This document shows positions 14,108-24,500 of a stretch of 36,863 nt of DNA, in pieces (position 1 is the stretch's first letter; each line of letters opens with the position of its first letter). The stretch covers positions 1 to 36,863 of the forward strand of contig ONHW01000031.1 in the NCBI GenBank assembly GCA_900317745.1, in the 5' to 3' direction. Origin of the DNA: an uncultured Bacteroidales bacterium (lineage in GTDB: Bacteria; Bacteroidota; Bacteroidia; Bacteroidales; Paludibacteraceae). Under the pieces are notes generated by a model. It ran no database searches. It was not told the origin of the DNA and was given only the letters and a program-made list of their open reading frames with translations. The position numbers were made by a program, and so were the translations under genes.

Positions 14108-14130
14108 GTCAAAAAAATGTAGTATCTTTG
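14099..14130 (+). promoter_or_regulatory. Promoter of first lipoprotein/giant-protein operon
   Basis: TATCTTTG at 14123-14130 is a perfect -7 box. No TTTG is found at the expected -33 position (TGCC at 14099). The box lies in a 60-bp segment (14108-14167) that the second unit lacks. The transcript would have a leader of about 230 nt. Confidence 0.6.
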
Positions 14131-14167
14131 CACCGTTTTGTATAAATTGCGAGTATAATGCTTACGC

Positions 14168-14366
14168 ACTGCACATACGGCGCTCATAGCCAACGAATTA
14201 CCTCTGCTGCCATACGGGGGAGATATTCACATACCTCGCCTCCGCAGTCATATTGTAAGCACCCCACAGACCAACGCAACGCTATCACAGGCGGTGCCCG
14301 TAATTCACGGGTGCCGCTTGCGTGTATATAATTGTTAATTTTTGATTACTATACATAAACCACATA
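14168..14366 (+). promoter_or_regulatory. Conserved 5' leader RNA, copy 1
   Basis: About 200 nt between promoter and start codon, closely similar to 26298-26486 although non-coding. It ends with an 11-13-bp hairpin (14289-14319) followed by an AT-rich stretch and the ATG. I do not recognise a known riboswitch class. Roles in attenuation, RNA stability or regulator binding are all possible. Confidence 0.65.
14289..14319 (+). ncRNA. Leader hairpin, copy 1
   Basis: GCGGTGCCCGT (14291-14301), loop AATTC, ACGGGTGCCGC (14307-14317). The stem pairs throughout if the central TG/TG step forms two G-U wobbles. Those pair in RNA but not in DNA. Confidence 0.7.
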
Positions 14367-15464
14367 ATGAAGAAAATCTACACTCAGCCACGCATTGAGA
14401 CCGTGGCAAGCACCCCGCATCAGATGCTCTGCGCCAGCGGAGGTATCCAAGCGCAAATCTCCGGTTACAGCACAAAAACAAGCGGCGGATTCAGTCAGTC
14501 AGTACCCGTCATCATCGGGGTAATCTGTTCATCGCTGCTGATGCTCGGTACGGCCTGTTCTACCAATAACCCCGATCAGCCCAAGCAGCAGGCGGAGCTC
14601 AAACCCCGCACGCTGGTGGTGACGGAAGTCGAAAGTCAAAAGTCGAAAGTAGAAAGACGTCTCCCGCAGGCGACGATTACGGAGAACGGGAATGTGCTCG
14701 ATGCCCTATGGAACGAAGGCGATGCGGTGTTCTACCGCAATCTGAGTTATAGCTATGACTATTATGATGACGATGAAGGAAAACCCCTCTCCGGCACGCT
14801 CAATGCGGACAAAGATGGTAGCGTTGCTTCCTTCTCCGGCGAACGGGTCTGGTGTGCGGAGGATGACCAATTGGCGCTTATCTATCCTGCGCCTGATCCG
14901 GCGGACTTCACCTTCCACGATAACCCCTTGACGGCGGAATACATCATCTCCGTAGCCGGACAGGACGGAACGTTAGCAACTTTGGCGAAGGATTTCCACC
15001 ATATATACGGTATTGCGAGCGTGGTATCCGTCACGGAGACCACCGCCAATGCGGAGTTAGCGCAGATGAAGAGCCTGCTTACGGTCTGCAAGTTCTCCTT
15101 TGAGGACAAAGACCACCCGGGCACGCTGCTCCCGATTGGTACGCTTACCATCAGCGCAGGTGGCGAGGGACTCTACACTGGCACTTATCCCCAACAGGGC
15201 ACGGTGTCCATCGCGCAGAATGTACCGACATGGAATGTTTCTGTAGAGCCGGAGTGGAAAACCACCGGCAACGGCGGCAAGCCCCTCACCATTGACTCAA
15301 AAGGGGTAAATCCGACGGAGGTCTATGTAGCCTTCTTCCCCGCCGCAGGAGTAACCTACACTTTCACCGTTACTAATTCCGACGGCACCTACACCGGCGA
15401 GGCTACCGCCACCCTCAACGAAGGCGAGTTTGTGCCTGCAACCATTAAACTCACGAAGAACTAA
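14367..15464 (+). CDS. Fimbrillin-like lipoprotein with unusual N-terminal motif, copy 1
   Basis: This 365-residue protein starts with MKKIYTQPRIE and MLCASGG (20-26). The pattern is known from many tiny Bacteroidales proteins, but here it precedes a longer protein. A hydrophobic stretch at about 47-63 ends in a lipobox-like LGTAC with Cys64, suggesting a lipid-anchored, surface-exposed product. The rest (LDALWNEGDAV near 110, a middle KFSFEDKD block, EVYVAFFPA near 310 and a C-terminal beta-rich end) resembles fimbrillin/Mfa-like proteins, which form or decorate fimbriae; family membership is inferred from pattern only. A GTCGAAA-type repeat encodes ESQKSKVE at about residues 89-96. The giant protein gene follows after 42 bp. 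A paralogue is at 26487. Confidence 0.7.
   Translation: MKKIYTQPRIETVASTPHQMLCASGGIQAQISGYSTKTSGGFSQSVPVIIGVICSSLLMLGTACSTNNPDQPKQQAELKPRTLVVTEVESQKSKVERRLPQATITENGNVLDALWNEGDAVFYRNLSYSYDYYDDDEGKPLSGTLNADKDGSVASFSGERVWCAEDDQLALIYPAPDPADFTFHDNPLTAEYIISVAGQDGTLATLAKDFHHIYGIASVVSVTETTANAELAQMKSLLTVCKFSFEDKDHPGTLLPIGTLTISAGGEGLYTGTYPQQGTVSIAQNVPTWNVSVEPEWKTTGNGGKPLTIDSKGVNPTEVYVAFFPAAGVTYTFTVTNSDGTYTGEATATLNEGEFVPATIKLTKN
14628..14656 (+). repeat. GTCGAAA heptamer repeat in lipoprotein gene 1
   Basis: Four degenerate heptamers encode VESQKSKVE. The same word occurs in frame at 25860 and 26745, and inverted at 24348. Confidence 0.85.
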
Positions 15465-15506
15465 AAAACGGCAATATAAGAGAATCAAGTAAAAACGATA
15501 ATACGT

Positions 15507-18500
15507 ATGAAAACTAAATCGACAGTCGGAAGACTGATAACTCGCTTATCGGAGTGGCGCGAGAGTGGCGCGAGAGTGGCTGCAATGACGTTACTGTTGC
15601 TCGTAGCGGGAACGAACGCCGTAAAGGCAAGTGACTGGGTGCTGAACGAGGACAAGTACTCGGCAACGCATTACACCGACCATCTTTATTTGGAGGTGTT
15701 CCTTGCCGACCTGGACGGGAAAAACACGTTCTGTCAGGAGGGAACGCTCATCGCCACCAATGGTGTGAAGAGTATCGACCTGTTGACGCTCAAGTACATC
15801 AATGAGGGCGATGACGATAAGGACAACGCGGATGTGAAAGCCAAGTTGGTGATGCCTAATGCCAAGGCGTGGTTTACCAACGGAGCATATGGGGTCCCCG
15901 AATTGACTGGTACCGAACAGACGTTCTTGCTCAAGAAATGGGGCAGCAGCAAGCATTATATGACCGCGTACATCGACCTCTACTACTCCGCCGAAATGGC
16001 AGGCGGAGATTGGAAGATCTATTTCCATTTCAAGCACTCCAACGACGATTGGTATGACAAGGTGCTGAAGTACAGCATAGGTATCAGTACGCATCTTGGT
16101 CTGAACGACTTCGACTGGAAGTCCTACAAGGTGGAGCGCACCGGCATTGACCAGCTGACATTCACCGTGCCCAAACTGCCGAACGACATAGACAGCAAAC
16201 TTGAAGGGGTGCGTATGCGCAAGTGTACCTATGACGTGCGCTATACGTTTTACAAACAAGACGGCACTACCGCTATCGTCAGCAAGACTTACGAAGCGGG
16301 TTCTTCCGAGAAGACAGAGAACTGCGCTATCCCGGACAGCGTAGGCAATACGGCACGTATCGATGTGAGGGTGACTGCCACCCATGGTGTGAAGGACCCC
16401 GACAACTGGTTCAATGTACAGACGAGGACAGATACGAAGGAGAATGCTTTCCCCGTCATCCCTGCTCCCGGTGCTATCACAACCGACTACCGCCAGTTCG
16501 ACCATCAGACGGTTATGACCTGGACAACGCCTTCGGGGGACAACCACTTTCCCGTCACACCGTATATCTACCGCATTGAGACGGACGCCAACGGTAATAA
16601 GAAATCCGGCTCGTCGTGGAGCAAGCGCGGCAAGCTCAGTAGCACCAAGGGTGGGGCTCTCAGTTTTACAGACGACAATGCGAATATAGGTACGTATTAC
16701 CAGTATATAGTGGTCAATGTTCCAACGGACTATATCGGCAAGGGCGTGACCGAGAGCAGTCTCAACAACCCCTCTGACGCACTGCTTGCCAAACTCGGCT
16801 GTACCGCCTCGTCGAGGGTGAGCACGGCTCCTTCCGTCATTATCAGTAACTTACAACAAGATACGACTGTTAAGGACAAGGTGGTTTTTACATGGCAGTA
16901 CAGCCGTGTACCGGTCTCCGATGCCACCGTCAATTTCAAGATCATGCGCCGGAAGAGCGCCAATGACGCATGGACGGAATACAGGAACGACATCAGCGCA
17001 GATGCCAATCCGGCAGCGGGGTACAGGGCAACGTTTGAAGACAGCAACCTGCATTCCTCGGTCAAGTACGACTACAAGGTGCGGTTGGATCTCGCGGGCG
17101 GCTACCGCTTCGAGAGTGCTACCGTACGAGCCGGCTTGTTAGAAGGCACGACGCTCAAGACTTTCACCGCCTCTAAGGGAACCCATTCCGGCACGGTGTC
17201 TCTGGACTGGACTGCCAAACAAGTAGGAACCGACAACAGCACTTATATCATTTCTCGCCGGTATCTCAATTCCAATGAGGATTTCAAGCAGGTCGGAACC
17301 GTCAGTGGGACGGATGCTTCCTATTCCTATCAGGACAATACCGTCCAGCCGGGTTACTACTACGAGTACCGGGTAGAAGCATTCCAGATGGACGAGACCA
17401 ACAACCTTGCGCATCAAAGCGCGCTTTATGACGCAGGCTTCTGCCAGTCGCGCGGTACAGTGTCCGGTATCGTCAAATACGGAACGGGTACTGCCGTGCC
17501 GGACGTGCGTCTCTGGCTCCGCCCCGCTGATACGGGTGATGACAACACCGTCAAGAGTTACTCGCAATATGTGGACGGCGCTTCGGAAGGTATTGCTTGG
17601 AAAGCGGACTCGGCGGAGTTGGCAAAGGTCTTTGGCAGCGGAAAGGATTATACCGTGCAGTTCTTCGTCCGTCCCAACGCAGGGCTGAACGAAGACGCAG
17701 TAGTGGCGAACATCCCGGGTGCAGGACAACTCCTGTTGGGCAGCACCGCTACCGGCGGTTACGGACTGTCGATTAACAGGAGTGTTTATGTGGAACCGGT
17801 CAAGGAACCGGTTATGGTCTCAGCAACAGACCTGTCAACCCTCACCGGCAACTATACGGCTGAGGACGGAGAAAGACTGACAGGCACCTTAGGAGGAGAC
17901 TATAAGATTACCATTGCCGACGGGGCAACCGTGATGCTGGACAATGTAACCATCAACGGCACGAATCAGCGTCGTTGCTCATGGGCAGGTATCACCTGCC
18001 TTGGAAACGCAACCATCGTATTGGAAGGCAATAATACCGTCAAAGGATTCCAGCAGGAATACCCGGGTATCCATATTGCAGAGGGCAAGACGCTCACCAT
18101 TACCGGTATCGGTTCGCTAAATGCCTCCTCGAACGGCTATGGATGTGGTATAGGAGGACGCTACGGCTCATCATGCGGCAATATTGTCATAGAGGGGGGG
18201 AACATCCAGGCTACAGGAGAGAATGCGGCAGGAATCGGCTGTGCTAGCAGCGGGTCGTGCGGAGACATTACCATCACAGGAGGAATCGTTACTGCAACGG
18301 GCAGCGGTTATAGTGCCGGTATTGGAACCGGGTATAGGGGGACTTGCGGCAATATTACCATCGCCAATACAGTGAGCAGAGTCACTGCTACCAAAGGAGA
18401 TAACAGCCCTTACAACATCGGTTGCGGTCAGGATGGAACTTGTGGCACGGTAAATATATTGGGTATGATCTGTTATGGCTCGGATAACCTGGATTATTAT

Positions 18501-21500
18501 GGTTCTCTCCTGATCAAACTACAATCATACGGGTATCCCGGCAATGATTCGTGGAGACAAGGCTATCAGATGGATGCGAAATTTGTCGCTGATTCCGTGA
18601 TTGTAGAGCCGGGTTACTATACCATGCAGACGTCCCCAACCGGTGTGACTCTTCCTTCCGGCAAGTACTCTTTGCTGACGCTGAGCAAGAAAGGCGACCA
18701 ATTGAGCCTGCAGGTGGACAGCAGTGAGGTAAAGACCAACACTATTATCCCGCTGGCTCTCTCCGATCCTTTCTCTCTGGGCGGTGCGCAGGGGATTACC
18801 ACCTCCCGGGCTTTCAAGGGTAACTTCGCCGAAGTGCGTGTGTGGGATCATGTGCTCACGGAAGCGGAGAAAGCCGGTTATTACGACCGCGTGCTGAACG
18901 GTCGTGAGAAGGGTCTTGCACTCTACTGGCCGCTTGACGAGGGATTGCAGAAATACGCCTTCGATGCTTCCTACGCCAGTGACCAGCCTAATGGCCGGCA
19001 CGCTACAATAGGCAATAACATCTTATCTTCCACCATCGTTCCGGCGGATAATCAACTCTCTCGTTACGGTGTGACCAACGAACTGGGCGAGTACCTCATC
19101 CGCGGTATCCCGTTCAAGGGTAGCGGTTCGTCTTACACCGTGGTGCCGGAGAAAGGTATTCATAAGTTCAATCCCAACACTCGTTCTCTCTTCATCAGTC
19201 CGACGAGCCTCACGGCGAACAATGTTGATTTTGAGGACGAGAGTTCGTTCCAGATGACGGGACATATCTACTACGCCGGCACGAACATCCCTGTCGAAGG
19301 TATTCCATTGTATGTGGATGGTCTGGCCGTCTCGTCCAACGGCAAAGTGCAGCAGACGGATGCGGACGGCTACTATTCCATTAGTGTGCCAATCGGCGAG
19401 CACTACGTGGAAGCCAAACTCAACGGTCACTGCTTCGTGGATAGCGGACGATTCCCGATAGAAGGGACGTATAACTTTGCCGATCGGGTACAGCACGAAT
19501 TTACGGACTCCACGTTAGTCAACTTCGTCGGGCGTGTAGCCGGAGCCAAGTACAACGACACGATTGCTGTCGGCTTCGGAGAGTCGAAGAATAATATCGG
19601 TGTGGCGAAACTGACCCTCCGTCTGAGCAACGCCTCGTTCTCTTTCAACTGCCAGAACGATTATATCACCCCTGCCACCACCGACCGTATCTTCGAGAGC
19701 GACACCGCCTCTATCCGTAGCCACGCATGGACCGGTTCGGGCGTCGCAGCAAACACCAAGTATATCTACATTACTACGGATAGCGCCACGGGTGAGTTCT
19801 CCGCCAAGTTACCTCCGCTCAAGTATATCATGAAGAGCGTGGAGATAATCAATAACAAAGACAATATAGAGTTTACCTCGCTGCCGGAGATTGATTTGAC
19901 GAACCCTTTAACGAAGTTAACCGACTCCATCTGTCGGGTAACAGAACAGGGCGATACGGTGTATAACAGTTATACCTATAACACCAAGAAGGTCTTCACT
20001 CATTACGCTACACCGCAGGTGGATGTAACCGAGAAAGGTTGCCCCAAGGGTGCTTTTGGTCGGGATTCCGTCATCGTGTCTATTGACAAAGAAGAGACCT
20101 ACACGCTCCGCCACCTCTATACCGTGGGCGAGCAGGAGAGTGTGCAGTACCTGTTCGGCTATCCTATTTATCAGATGCTGGACAGCACGGAGTATGAGCT
20201 TCACGGCTATGAGTCCTATACCAATTACGACGGTACTATAGGTGTTACGGATACAGTACACCTGAGCCAACAGGAACTGACTATCGGCAATGAGATGAGT
20301 TCCAGACAGGCCGTTATTTACAAGGTGCCGGAGGACAGCACCCAATACTCCGTGGGCGATATCTATAAGAAGATTCACGACAAAGTAGTGCTGGATAAGG
20401 ACGGTCACGCCACCTTACGGTGGACAGTAGGCGCCCCGAACATCGTGAGTCCGTTTACCCGCCATTTCAATATCACCCTCAAACGTGACGACCGCACCTA
20501 CGAGTCGTTCCGCATGGATGCTATCGTTTTAGGGACGCTCACTACCGGTAATAACTTTGTCACCCAGGGTCCGGACAAGGTGATGTTCATTCTGCGTGAC
20601 CCGTATGGTGCGCACTCCAAGACGACTCTGAAAAAAGGTACTGTCAAGACCGTCTCCAAATACTACACCTACCAGCGCTCCGGAGAACATTCGCTGATTG
20701 TTGACTGGCTCGGCGGTGTGGATGTAGTGACGGCTAATGGCTTTGGCGTTGCTATTATCAATTCGAGTAATGTAATGACGGACCTGACATCCGGCATCAA
20801 GGCGAATTGGAAATACACCCACAAACAAGATACTATCTTCCAGACCACAACGGTGGAGTCCTATTCCACCGGCGACAAAGACCCATATGTAGGCGCCAGA
20901 GGCGATGTGTTCATCGGCACAGCCACCAACCTCCTCGTCGGTACCTGCCGCAAGTTACATGTCCAAAAGGACAGCTCTGCCGACAAGTACACCATTGTTT
21001 TGGAGGACGCTTTAGCCTTGGGCGAGAAGGTCAGTACGACCTTTGCCTACTCACAATACGAGTTAGAGACGGTTATGATACCCAAATGGAAAGACCAGCG
21101 CAAGCAATTCCTGACCTACGTACCAACCCAGCAGGAGGCGGAGGACTACGTCAACAACACCGGTCGCACCAAGTACCTCACATGGCTTCAACCCACGGAT
21201 GAGCACTACGGCGACAGCGGCTACTACGCCTTCAAGCCGGACACCGCCACGCTCAGAAAGATACAGCAAAGCACCAAGAAGAATATTGCGGAATGGGATA
21301 GCGTAGTGATGTGCAACAACCAGATTAAAGCGTGGGAAAAATGGATGTCATACAACGAGCAGCAGAAGATAGAAGCTATCCGGAAAGGCAATTTCAAAAA
21401 CTACTCCATCGACGGCGGTTCAAGTCGCACTTTCACTTTCCGCAACGATACTACGACGCTGGACCAGACCCAGACGGACTATTCCATTCAGGCCGTATTG

Positions 21501-24500
21501 GGATGGAAAGACAGCTGGGAAATCAAATCGGTCACTTCTTTGGGAGTCCGAACCAGTTTACAGACTTCAGTAGGCGGAGGAACGGTCAGCGGTTCGGGCA
21601 ATGATACTACCAGTTATACCGAATGGGAATATGTCCTCGCCGACGGAAACCGGGATGCAGACCTCTCTATCAATATATACGATGCGGAGAGCGGCAATAA
21701 CAGTAAGATCTTCTCCCTCTTTGCCGGTCAGACGTATAACCCCTACGAAGCCGCCGACTCCACCCACTATTACAAGCCGGAGGGCAAACCGTTGCCGCTG
21801 AGCAACGCCTCAGAACAAATGGAGCAACCGTTTATACAGATTAGCAAGGGTAACGAGGCTCCCGCTAAATCCGTTACCTTGACAGACATCCCTGCCGGTC
21901 AGAGCGCGACGGCTACCCTCTACTGCTCCAACATGTCCAGAGCGCACCAGCAATATCCGTTCGGATATGATGTTGTAGTGATGGAGAAAACGGATACTAC
22001 AGGTCTGCAGATACTGATGGACGGTACACCCATCAACGGCCGTACTATCTGGACGGAACAAGGTACCACCGTCAAGAAGACCATCACGGTTTCGCAGACC
22101 GACCAGTCTATCCTCAACCATGAAGGAATAGAGATTTACTTCTTGTCGCAATACCAACCGAAAGTGATCTACGACCACGTGACGCTCAATGCCCATTTCG
22201 TGCCGTCGTCTTCTCCTGTGTCTCTGACAGTGACGAACCCCATCGTAAACACTGACCCGACAACCGGTAACGGACAGTTGCAACTGAAAGTCTCCGGCTT
22301 TGACAGAACATTCAAGAACCTCAAGAACGTAGGAATCCAGTACCGCTTTGCGGGTAGCACCCAATGGACGACGCTCCATACCTGGGTGACCAACAAAGCC
22401 GATTCTACAGACAAGAGTTACAATACACTCCCGTCGACGGGCGATTTGCGATTGACGTTAGACATGTCTAACAATATCAGTTACAAGGAAGGAGACTATG
22501 AGTTCCGCGCTTTCACTACCACGCCGTATGGTACAGAGGAGGTACATGTGTATAGCGACGTGACGAAAGTCATCAAGGATATGACCAAACCCCGTCCTCT
22601 CTATACGCCTGCACCCGCGAACGGTATATTAGGTATAGGCGAGAATCTTGCCGTCGAGTTCAACGAGGACATCGTCCCCGGTTATGTGGGCGACAAGAAC
22701 GTTATCGTCACCGCCAAACTGAACGGAAGGCCGATAGACCATGAGGTGTCCTATCGCATACTTCCCTATGGTAATCCTGAGCGGCGAACGGTCAACCCTA
22801 TCTTCCTCAACGGCGATTTCTCGATAGAGTTCTGGCTCAACTACCACGAACAAGGTACTATTCTCCATCAGGGAGCCGGCGAAGGCCATTTCGCGCTCTC
22901 CGTCGATGAGGATGGGCATGCCGTAGTCCGCATTGCCGGTACAGAGTTCACCAGCGAGGCGACTTTGCCGACGGACAAATGGACATTCATCGTCCTCAAC
23001 TACAAGGCTTCCACCATGAGTTTCAGTATGCTCGCGCAGTACGACGAAACGACCATTCGTCTCTTCAGCGACGAGTATGTCTCTGAGACGGCGGTTCAGC
23101 GCGCCAACTACACGGTGGATAACTATCTCTACCTCGGTCCTGTCAATGCCAATATACATGACCTCGCGCTCTACAACGTCTATCGGGACGTCCTACTGGC
23201 AGCAGGAGAAAAATACGACTCCAAAGACACCTATACTTATGGCCTGACTAACTACTGGCGCATGAACGAAGGTCACGGAACCGTCGCGGCAGATACACGT
23301 CATACACATGATTTTGAGGTGCTTAATTCATGGGAAATCTTCAACACCAATTATGCCTTGCGCATAGATTCTACCGTAGGCGCACAATTCGACATCTCAC
23401 GCATCAGCACGGACATGAACGACAGTTATGCCATTGAGCTTTGGTACTCGCAGGCAGGCACTGACCACGACACCGTCTTTGAGACAGAAGGACTATGCCT
23501 GCATTACGACTCGCTGCATAACCTCGTTCTCGACCATGGTACCAAGTCGCGTACTGTAGCCGCACATGCCGATTTCACGGATATGAATGTGAACTGGCAC
23601 CATATGGCGTTGAATGTCGTACGCGGTCAGGCAGCATCCTTCTACCTCGATGGCAAACGCACGGCAGTCATTGCCGAAGCGGATGTACCGGTACTGAAAG
23701 GGGCTTCTCTCACAATTGCCAAAGGCAATAGGCTTGTCTGTGTGGACGAGATACGTATTTGGAAAGCGACCCTCTCCGAGGAGCGGCTGTTAAGCAACAT
23801 GTACAACACTATCGACACGTCCGATGTCTATTCGCGCGGATTGATAGCGTATTATCCTTTCGAGAAAGACTCTACCATCAACGGGATTAAGACCAAAGGG
23901 GAGACCATGCAGAACATGGCACCTCAGTCCAATACCGGCAATGCGGGTGACATGATGGCTGTCGAAGCGATGGCAGTCAAGCACACACCGCCGCTCAAGA
24001 ACGCACCCACCGAGACGCGCATCACCGCGCAGCCCGTCGCCTCCGAACGCAAGGTGGTTATCAACCTGGCCGAGACGGAAGTATCGCTACGCGACATAGA
24101 GGGCACGACGCTCAACATCACCATGTCGGAGGTACACGACCTCAACGGAAACATGTCCAACCCCATCAAATGGACTGCCTACGTCAAGCAGAACACACTC
24201 CTCTGGGGTAAAGACTCCGTCAACATCACCAAGCAGTACGGCGAGGACTACACCTTCGATGTGACGATCGAGAACAAGGGCGGGCAAATCGAGTACTACA
24301 CCGTGGAAAATATGCCCGAGTGGCTGAGCCTTGTGGATGGCAACGGGCTTTCGACTTTCGACTTTGGACTTTCGACTGTCTTTGACGTGCAGCCGTTAAA
24401 GACCAAGACCCTCCGCTTTGCGGTCAATCCCCTTGTGCCGGTAGGTAATTACGATGTGACCATCGGTCTGAAAGGCAACAATGAAATTCTGGAACCGCTC

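Noticed and set aside
13894-14193. Minus-strand ORFs shared by both upstream blocks (also 26147-26362)
   Set aside because: The frame is shared because the DNA is duplicated. The protein is Phe/Ser/Val low-complexity, and the plus strand carries a promoter and leader there. The 60-bp difference is in frame, but that has a one-in-three chance.
14168-14366. Known riboswitch class
   Set aside because: I could not match the leader to any aptamer consensus I know, and the downstream genes are surface proteins rather than metabolic ones.
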